From contig DQKQ01000088.1 of the NCBI GenBank assembly GCA_015660615.1, positions 1 to 7,874 of the forward strand: DNA of 7,874 nucleotides, written 5' to 3'. This stretch comes from Flavobacteriales bacterium. GTDB taxonomy: Bacteria > Bacteroidota > Bacteroidia > Flavobacteriales_D > Sanyastnellaceae. A program made the position numbers and the translations under genes. This document shows positions 1 through 4,839 of the stretch, one piece after another. The notes under the pieces are model-generated. The model did no database searches. It was not told where the DNA came from and saw nothing but the letters and a program-made list of their open reading frames with translations. The stretch's first letter is position 1. Each line of letters begins with the position of its first letter.

Positions 1-710
1 CACAAACATTGACTCCACAAAGTAGTCTCACTGATGACGATATTGGCGGTGACCATGTTAGGGATTATTCAATTTCGGAAAAATTAGATAATGCAAGAGG
101 GTTAGCATGGGTGTTCGGAGTGTTGTTTTTAGGAACAGCCATTTGGTTGACTATTTCGTCAGAGTCAGCAGCTACCCGGCTGGGATTTGTTACTCCAGAC
201 TGGATTAATTTAATATTATTAGGCTTAGCTCTTCTTGCTCATGGGTCAATAAAGAATCTTTTATCCGCACTTGAAAAAGCTATTGGAGGTGCCTCAGGGA
301 TACTTCTTCAATTCCCCATTTACTTTGGTATAATGGGGGTAGTTACTGGAACAGGACTTGTAACTATTTTATCAGGGGCTTTAGTTTCTTCAACCAATAT
401 CACAACATTACCTCTAGCAATTTTCACATCATCTGGTCTGTTGAATATATTCGTCCCTAGTGGTGGAGGGCAGTGGGCAGTACAAGGTCCCCTTGTTATT
501 GAAGCTTGTCACAGTATGGGTATGAGTTTAGAAAAGGGGATAATGGCGATGGCATACGGTGATCAATGGACGAATATGCTTCAACCATTTTGGGCCTTAC
601 CTCTTTTAGGTATTACAAAATTGAAAGCCCAAGACATATTGCCTTTTACATTAGCAGCATTGATCGTTTCAGGTTTAGTCTTTATTATAGGATTGCTACT
701 AATATCTTAA
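1..710 (+). CDS. atoE: Short-chain fatty acid transporter, AtoE family (5' truncated by window edge)
   Basis: This is the C-terminal half of an inner-membrane permease of the AtoE (COG2031) family, which takes up short-chain fatty acids such as acetoacetate or butyrate. The reading frame is open to the window edge (frame starts at base 3), so the TTG at 9 is probably not the real start; about 236 codons of an expected 430-450 are present. The piece shows strongly hydrophobic segments near 'LAWVFGVLFLGTAIWL', 'LILLGLALLAHGS', 'FPIYFGIMGVVTGTG' and the C-terminal 'LAALIVSGLVFIIGLLLIS'. It also carries the signature stretches 'VPSGGGQWAVQGP' and 'GDQWTNMLQPFWALPLLGI', which match the family as I know it. 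The exact substrate cannot be told from sequence. The M16 peptidase gene follows after 27 bp on the same strand, with no visible terminator between them. Confidence 0.9.
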   Translation, partial: QTLTPQSSLTDDDIGGDHVRDYSISEKLDNARGLAWVFGVLFLGTAIWLTISSESAATRLGFVTPDWINLILLGLALLAHGSIKNLLSALEKAIGGASGILLQFPIYFGIMGVVTGTGLVTILSGALVSSTNITTLPLAIFTSSGLLNIFVPSGGGQWAVQGPLVIEACHSMGMSLEKGIMAMAYGDQWTNMLQPFWALPLLGITKLKAQDILPFTLAALIVSGLVFIIGLLLIS

Positions 711-721
711 AAGCATCAGGG

Positions 722-729
722 TATATTTG
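722..729 (+). promoter_or_regulatory. Candidate Bacteroidetes -7 box (TATATTTG) before the M16 peptidase
   Basis: TATATTTG matches the Bacteroidetes/Flavobacterium -7 consensus TAnnTTTG exactly. It ends 8 bp before the ATG at 738, so a start site about 4 bp downstream would give a leader of only about 5 nt. No TTG lies at the usual 17-23 bp upstream; the nearest, at 693-695, is 26 bp away. The call therefore rests on the -7 box alone. Read-through from the transporter gene could serve instead. Confidence 0.35.
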
Positions 730-737
730 CGAACGCA

Positions 738-1973
738 ATGAAATTCGAATTTCACACATTCACCCTACCTAATGGCCTTCGGGTTATCCATAAAGAGGTG
801 CCTAGATCAGCTAGTCACGTTGCTCTTGTAGTAAATGCAGGGTCACGTGATGAGTTGCTGGGAGAAGCGGGAGTTGCTCATTTTATCGAGCATTGTTTGT
901 TTAAAGGGACTAAGAAAAGGAAGACATTTCATATTTTAAATCGCCTTGAAAGAGTAGGTGGCGATTTGAATGCATATACGACAAAAGAAGAAACTTGGAT
1001 TAGCGCTTCTTTTTTAGAAAGAGATCTTGCAAGAGCCATTGAGTTGGTATCCGACATTAGTTTTAATTCAACATTCCCGGAAAAGGAAATTGCAAAAGAA
1101 CAGGAGGTGATTCTCGATGAGATTGCTTCAGTTTTAGACAACCCTTCTGATGTGATTTTCGACGAATTTGAAGAACGCCTTTTCGGCAATCACCCCTTAG
1201 GGAGGACGATTCTAGGAACCCAAGAGTCTGTAAATAACTTAGGTAAACTTCAAATTAATGCGTTTGTAGATCGTTATTATTGTCCAGATCAAATGGTTTT
1301 TGCTTCGGTGGGTTCAACGCCAATTTCGAAATTAAAAAAGTTGTGTGAGAAATATCTTGGCCATGAAATCGGAAGGGTTTCTAAATTAAATAGAATTGTT
1401 CCTAATGCTATTCCCATTTTTGATGAACGTGTAGAGCAAGACACTCATCAAGTTCATCACCTTTTAGGAGGAATTACTGCTGGTGCTAACCACCCAGACA
1501 AATTGCCATTAACTCTACTTGCTAATTATTTGGGCGGACCCGCGATGAATTGTAGGTTAAGTTTGAATATTCGCGAGAAATATGGAATGGCTTATCACAT
1601 TGAGGCTGGATACACTCCATATCAAGATTGCGGCGTCTTTTCAGTTTACTTCGGTACCGATCGAAGGCATCATGACAAGGTTGAAGCACTTGTTGATAAG
1701 GAGTTAATTCTTTTGTGTAACAATAAGTTAGGTGTTAGGCAGCTCCATGATGCGAAGACTCAGCTAATAGGCCAAATAGCCTTAGCTCAAGATAGCGGTC
1801 CAGCAATGATGACAGGTTTGGCTAAGAGCTTTTTATTGTACAATAAAGTTCAGCCATTAGATGAGTTTTTTAAGTCAATTGAAAAAATCAGTTCAGACGA
1901 TTTGTTAAGAGTAGCTAACCAATTTATTAAACCAGACCTATTAAGCAGGCTTGTTTATTTAGATAAAAAATAG
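738..1973 (+). CDS. M16B family zinc metallopeptidase (processing-peptidase/PqqL-like)
   Basis: This is a complete 411-residue single-chain M16 (inverzincin) peptidase. The N-terminal M16 domain carries the inverted zinc motif HFIEH at residues 48-52: His48 and His52 are ligands and Glu51 is the catalytic base. The third ligand is Glu128 in 'VILDEI', at the expected spacing of about 76 residues. 'VGGDLNAYTTKEET' (73-86) is the usual strand after the motif. The second M16_C domain contains 'LGGPAMNCRLSLNIREKYGMAY', split here as residues 265-275 and 276-286, with the family's Arg279/Tyr286 substrate-binding pair. There is no signal peptide, so a cytoplasmic location is inferred; the natural substrates of such bacterial enzymes are mostly unknown. 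All active-site residues are present, so activity is expected. The ATG at 738 is preceded by a TATATTTG box, and a 16-bp palindrome covers the first codons. The gene converges on the repeat-protein gene with an 11-bp gap. Confidence 0.93.
   Translation: MKFEFHTFTLPNGLRVIHKEVPRSASHVALVVNAGSRDELLGEAGVAHFIEHCLFKGTKKRKTFHILNRLERVGGDLNAYTTKEETWISASFLERDLARAIELVSDISFNSTFPEKEIAKEQEVILDEIASVLDNPSDVIFDEFEERLFGNHPLGRTILGTQESVNNLGKLQINAFVDRYYCPDQMVFASVGSTPISKLKKLCEKYLGHEIGRVSKLNRIVPNAIPIFDERVEQDTHQVHHLLGGITAGANHPDKLPLTLLANYLGGPAMNCRLSLNIREKYGMAYHIEAGYTPYQDCGVFSVYFGTDRRHHDKVEALVDKELILLCNNKLGVRQLHDAKTQLIGQIALAQDSGPAMMTGLAKSFLLYNKVQPLDEFFKSIEKISSDDLLRVANQFIKPDLLSRLVYLDKK
739..754. repeat. Perfect 16-bp palindrome over the M16 start codons
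   Basis: The bases TGAAATTCGAATTTCA read the same on both strands (8-bp arms, no spacer). They begin on the second base of the ATG at 738 and cover codons 1-6. The sequence also encodes a normal peptidase N-terminus (K-F-E-F-H), so the symmetry may be accidental. It could also be a protein binding site just downstream of the candidate transcription start. Confidence 0.5.
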
Positions 1974-1984
1974 GTTTTATTGTT

Positions 1985-2395
1985 TTACCTCTGAGAGTAT
2001 GTGTGCCAATTATCAAGATCATCTTGAATATCGTTCTTAACTGATCGCATTTTCAATGCAATCATTGCCCATTCACGATTTCCATCAAGCAACAGTTGCC
2101 GTATTGAGTCATCATCGTTGTCAGCTCCCTTTGCAATCAAAGCAAGTTTTTTATAATGGTTTTTGATTAGCCAAACACATGCTTTTTCGTCTCCCTCAGC
2201 ACCACTTATTAATGCCATTAATTCTGGGTGACCATTATCCATCAACCATTTTCTGGCGTCATCTTTTAGGTTTAGAGCGTAGGTGAAGGCTGCAAGTTCT
2301 TCATAGCCATTTGAGGTGAGCCAATCACGAATTGTTTTATTACCGCTAATAGCTTCCGCCCAAGCAACTATTATTTTAGTTGGATACTGCTTCAC
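1985..2395 (-). CDS. Small protein of 25-residue helical repeats, function unknown
   Basis: A 136-residue acidic, soluble protein with no signal peptide or membrane segment. I do not recognise a named family. Residues 23-122 are four exact-length 25-residue repeats (23-47, 48-72, 73-97, 98-122) with no insertions, preceded by a half repeat at about 5-22. The pattern is roughly x-x-W-L-x-x-N-G-x-x-E-L-A-x-x, then a small/acidic turn such as G-D-E-K-A. Trp falls at 25, 50 and 75, with Gln at 100. Each unit looks like two short helices, suggesting an alpha-solenoid of the HEAT/ankyrin/TPR general type that binds a partner (inference). The start is GTG at 2395: no in-frame ATG exists upstream before a stop, and the next Met is residue 52, inside repeat 2. 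The GTG sits inside a perfect palindrome. The gene is divergent from the MFS exporter and convergent with the M16 peptidase. Confidence 0.75.
   Translation of the reverse strand: MKQYPTKIIVAWAEAISGNKTIRDWLTSNGYEELAAFTYALNLKDDARKWLMDNGHPELMALISGAEGDEKACVWLIKNHYKKLALIAKGADNDDDSIRQLLLDGNREWAMIALKMRSVKNDIQDDLDNWHTYSQR
2030..2329 (-). repeat. Four tandem 75-bp coding units (25-residue protein repeats)
   Basis: The units, in coding order, are 2329-2255, 2254-2180, 2179-2105 and 2104-2030. The copies are aligned by W-L / Q-L at unit positions 3-4, N-G-like residues at 7-8, E/K-L/W at 11-12 and acidic D/E/K residues at 22-25. Similarity is visible at protein level but little is left at DNA level, so the duplication is old and selected on structure. 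Confidence 0.7.
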
Positions 2396-2404
2396 AATGT
2401 GAAG
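2390..2404. promoter_or_regulatory. Perfect 15-bp palindrome between divergent genes (operator or start-codon hairpin)
   Basis: CTTCACA-A-TGTGAAG has 7-bp perfect arms around one central base (2397). It lies between the starts of the repeat-protein gene and the MFS exporter. The right edge is 5 bp before the TACCTTTG box at 2410, a classic place for a repressor site. In the minus-strand mRNA the same bases would fold into a 6-bp stem with a 3-nt loop that holds the GTG start codon (2395-2393) in its 3' arm. Symmetry is observed; either regulatory role is inferred. Confidence 0.5.
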
Positions 2405-2409
2405 GTAAG

Positions 2410-2417
2410 TACCTTTG
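2410..2417 (+). promoter_or_regulatory. Candidate -7 box (TACCTTTG) for the MFS exporter
   Basis: TACCTTTG is an exact match to TAnnTTTG and ends 7 bp before the GTG at 2425, which would give a leader of about 4 nt. The nearest upstream TTG (2380-2382) is 27 bp away, longer than the usual 17-23 bp, so the -33 element is weak or absent. If this box is used, translation must start at or after GTG 2425 and not at TTG 2380. Confidence 0.35.
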
Positions 2418-2424
2418 CGACCCT

Positions 2425-3633
2425 GTGAAAAATAGCGAGACTTTATTTACTAGAACTTTTATTATTCTGTGCGTTAGCACAGTCTTGTTCATGGCCAGTT
2501 TTGGTATGATAATGCCTGAATTACCTGAATATCTAGATCTTATGGGGGCTGGGCATTTATTAGGATACATCATAGGCTTATTTACTTTAGGTGCATTGGT
2601 GTCGAGATTTTTTTCAGGAAAGATTGCCGATAGAGCTGGACGTAAAATCGTAATGATATTCGGTACAGGAGTTACCGCAATTGCAGGGTTTTTATATGTT
2701 CTGTTAGGTGCTGTTCCTGATTATACAACCGGAATGCTTGGTGTTTGGCTATTTCTAGCTCTTAGGTTTTTTCATGGATTGAGTACGGGGTTCAGACCCA
2801 TAGGCTCAAGTGCTTTATTGACGGATATAGTACCCCATAACAGGAGGGGAGAAGCCTTAGGATTTCTAGGAGTTGCAGGAAATGCAGGTATGGCAGGTGG
2901 CCCGGCAATTGGCAGTTACTTAGCTGTGGAATGGGGTTATGATGCTATGTTTTTAGCCTCATCCTTTTTAGGAATATTGTCTTTGTTATTTACTCTTAAA
3001 CTTCCAGAGACTTTGCCAAATTCAAGGAAGATAATTTGGTCTGATTTAAATGCATTTAAAGGAAAGAATTTTGATATTGCAACTTGGCCTGCAGCTATTT
3101 CCCTACTCCCTGTAGCTCTTTCATTTGGTGTATTTTTAACGATTACACCCAACTTTGTAGATGACTTAGGTTATAAATACAAAGGGGTTTTCAATACAAT
3201 AATTGTTGTTGCTTCTATTTTGATGAGATTATTTGCTGGAAAAGCATCTGATAAATACGGTAGAAAACCACTTCTTGCAATCGGAGGACTGTTCTTGTTT
3301 GTGGGAATGGGAATATTGTCAATTGCATCAACTCAACTTGAAGCTGCTATTGGTGGTGTTATTTATGGATTGTCAATTGGAATTAATATGCCTACGATTT
3401 TTGCATGGACAACTGACCTATCGCCTAAAGGTAAAATCGCATTGGGTATAGGTACAACTCTTGTGGCCCTTGAAATAGGTATAGGTCTTGGGGCTTTTGT
3501 ATCTGGATCTATGTTTGCGTCCAACCCTTCTTGTTTGCAAGAATTATATAGATTTTGTGCTTACTCTGGAGGACTGATGGCCATCATTCTTTTTTACTCT
3601 ACTTACATGAGGTCAACGAATATGAACTCATAG
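2425..3633 (+). CDS. Major facilitator superfamily (MFS) transporter, drug:H+ antiporter-like
   Basis: An inner-membrane proton-driven exporter of the DHA/AraJ-like type with about 12 membrane helices. From the GTG at 2425 it has 402 residues, typical of the family. Motif A appears after TM2 as 'GKIADRAGRK' (residues 65-74) and its degenerate echo in the second half is 'GKASDKYGRKP' (272-282). Motif C-like 'GNAGMAGGPAIG' (152-163) in TM5 points to an exporter. 'DIVPHNRRGEALG' is the usual TM4-TM5 loop. The substrate is unknown. An in-frame TTG at 2380 would add 15 residues and overlap the divergent gene by 16 bp; a stop (TAG 2377-2379) lies just before it. I prefer GTG 2425 because the extra residues (with two Cys) do not look like an MFS N-terminus and a -7 box sits between the two starts. 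The divergent neighbour is the 25-residue-repeat protein. Confidence 0.85.
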   Translation: MKNSETLFTRTFIILCVSTVLFMASFGMIMPELPEYLDLMGAGHLLGYIIGLFTLGALVSRFFSGKIADRAGRKIVMIFGTGVTAIAGFLYVLLGAVPDYTTGMLGVWLFLALRFFHGLSTGFRPIGSSALLTDIVPHNRRGEALGFLGVAGNAGMAGGPAIGSYLAVEWGYDAMFLASSFLGILSLLFTLKLPETLPNSRKIIWSDLNAFKGKNFDIATWPAAISLLPVALSFGVFLTITPNFVDDLGYKYKGVFNTIIVVASILMRLFAGKASDKYGRKPLLAIGGLFLFVGMGILSIASTQLEAAIGGVIYGLSIGINMPTIFAWTTDLSPKGKIALGIGTTLVALEIGIGLGAFVSGSMFASNPSCLQELYRFCAYSGGLMAIILFYSTYMRSTNMNS

Positions 3634-3699
3634 CCACCGCTTATAAAATTATTCAGGTTTAGTTTTTGATTTAATTATAATTGAGCGTATTTTTATGGA

Positions 3700-3912
3700 A
3701 TGGATACAACAATTGCCGAACGTCTAGAGATTGCTAAGCAAGAACGCGCCAATGTTATGGGTGAGTTTTTAAGACTTAAAGCGGAACTTACTAGAACTCA
3801 GAAATGTAACGATGATTTGAGGTCCGAGAATAGTGCTCTGCGTGAATCACTAAACTCAGCAGAGCATATGGCTCAAAACCTTATGACTTACGCTAACGAG
3901 ATTAAGAAGTAA
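3700..3912 (+). CDS. 70-residue all-coiled-coil protein, function unknown
   Basis: A small soluble protein that I cannot assign to a family. Nearly the whole chain fits one unbroken heptad register: position d holds I5, A12, V19, L26, T33, L40, L47, A54, L61 and I68, while position a holds L9, R16, F23, L30, N37, N44, L51, A58 and A65. Two Asn at a (37, 44) are typical of parallel dimers, so a long homodimeric rod is inferred. The size recalls small division or nucleoid-associated coiled-coil proteins such as ZapB or SlyX, but no specific identity is claimed. ATG 3700 is the first in-frame start after a stop at 3682. A TTTG at 3665-3668 and TATTTTTA at 3688-3695 (19-bp spacer, last base off consensus) could be its promoter. 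The gene lies 66 bp after the MFS gene and overlaps the 3' end of convergent fabD by 11 bp. Confidence 0.65.
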   Translation: MDTTIAERLEIAKQERANVMGEFLRLKAELTRTQKCNDDLRSENSALRESLNSAEHMAQNLMTYANEIKK

Positions 3913-4789
3913 TTTCTGCTGAATTGGTTGGGAAACTACGATCAAGCTTTTTAAATAATCCTTGTAGAACATTTCCAGGGCCTACCTCTGTCACAGAACT
4001 AGCACCATACGCTAGCATAGCTTCCATACTTTGTGTCCACTTAACAGGAGCTGTGAGTTGAGCAACAAGATTCTTTCTAATAATTGAAACATCTGTCTCA
4101 GCAGATGCGCTAACGTTTTGAAAAATAGGACAGCACAATTTAGCGATGGTTGTTTCTTCTATGGCTGCTGCTAACTTTTCACGAGCAGGTTCCATAAAGG
4201 TTGAGTGGAATGCTCCTCCAACCGGAAGTAAAAGAGCTCTACGGGCGCCAGCTTCTTTGAGAGCTTCACATGCAGATTCAACAGCTGTAACTTCTCCCGA
4301 GATTACTATTTGTCCAGGACAGTTGTAATTAGCGGCCACAACGTTTCCGTCGATATTCTTGCAAATCTCCTCAACAACATTGTTTTCTAACCCTAGTACG
4401 GCAGCCATAGTTGATGGTGTTATTTCACATGCCGCCTGCATTGCGTTGGCTCTTGCCGAGACAAGTTTTAAACCATCTTCAAATGTTACTCCCCCAGCTA
4501 CAACTAAAGCACTAAATTCTCCAAGACTGTGACCGGAGACCATGTCTGGAGAAAGAGAATTTTTAAGTATTTCAGCTAGAATTACAGAGTGTAGAAATAC
4601 TGCAGGTTGTGTGACTTTAGTTTGTTTAAGGTCTTCAATCGAACCGTTAAACATTGTATCACTTATTCTAAATCCAAGAATTTCATCAGCTTGAGCAAAC
4701 CTTTCTTTAGCTAGAGTAGAGAACTCATATAAATCCTTGCCCATTCCAGAAAATTGAGCACCCTGACCGGGGAATACAAATGCTTTCAT
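3902..4789 (-). CDS. fabD: Malonyl-CoA:ACP transacylase (FabD)
   Basis: Transfers the malonyl group from CoA to acyl carrier protein, supplying the extender unit for type II fatty acid synthesis in the cytoplasm. The 295-residue length is normal. The N-terminal 'FPGQGAQ' (6-12) supplies the oxyanion-hole Gln. The nucleophile Ser88 lies in 'GHSLGE' (86-91). Arg113 in 'ARANAMQ' binds the malonyl carboxylate, and His195 in 'GAFHSTFM' completes the Ser-His pair. 'ANYNCPGQIVISG' (153-165) and 'EVGPGNVLQGL' (268-278) are further family signatures. Every key residue is present, so it should be active, and the Arg argues for malonyl rather than acetyl specificity. It lies alone, without other fab genes, 39 bp downstream of the large CHU_C-domain gene on the same strand. 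No clear -7 box precedes its ATG, so read-through from upstream or an off-consensus promoter must drive it. Confidence 0.97.
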   Translation of the reverse strand: MKAFVFPGQGAQFSGMGKDLYEFSTLAKERFAQADEILGFRISDTMFNGSIEDLKQTKVTQPAVFLHSVILAEILKNSLSPDMVSGHSLGEFSALVVAGGVTFEDGLKLVSARANAMQAACEITPSTMAAVLGLENNVVEEICKNIDGNVVAANYNCPGQIVISGEVTAVESACEALKEAGARRALLLPVGGAFHSTFMEPAREKLAAAIEETTIAKLCCPIFQNVSASAETDVSIIRKNLVAQLTAPVKWTQSMEAMLAYGASSVTEVGPGNVLQGLFKKLDRSFPTNSAEITS

Positions 4790-4820
4790 AAAATTAATTT
4801 ATCGCGATTGGCGTATATAT

Positions 4821-4839
4821 TCGTACAATTATCGTACGA
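4821..4839 (-). other. Stem-loop across the stop codon of the CHU_C-domain gene
   Basis: TCGTAC and GTACGA form a perfect 6-bp stem around a 7-nt loop, extendable by one G:T wobble. On the minus strand it starts in the last two codons, spans the TAA at 4831-4829 and ends 31 bp before the fabD ATG. It lacks a following T run, so it is not a convincing intrinsic terminator; it could protect an mRNA 3' end or partly attenuate entry into fabD. Confidence 0.4.

Noticed and set aside
9..11. TTG as the true start of the fatty acid transporter
   Set aside because: The frame stays open upstream to the window edge and the visible protein is only about half the family length, so the gene is truncated by the window.
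566..772. Plus-strand ORF bridging the transporter 3' end and the M16 start
   Set aside because: Overlaps two strong coding regions in a different frame, and its composition shows no protein signature.
929..1189. Minus-strand ORF of 86 codons inside the M16 gene
   Set aside because: Lies fully within a well-supported peptidase coding region in another frame; Ser/Lys-rich with no family features.
1963..1990. Inverted repeats ATAAAA/TTTTAT and AGGT/ACCT in the gap between the convergent M16 and repeat-protein genes, as a bidirectional terminator
   Set aside because: Stems are short or purely A/T and have no clear U run after a GC stem; too weak to call a terminator.
2399..2428. Nine-codon plus-strand GTG mini-ORF starting in the palindrome, as a leader peptide for the MFS gene
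   Set aside because: It follows automatically from the palindrome mirroring the minus-strand GTG-AAG start, and it would begin upstream of the likely transcript start.
4146..4328. Plus-strand ORF antisense to fabD
   Set aside because: Shadow of fabD, which has all catalytic residues and full length.
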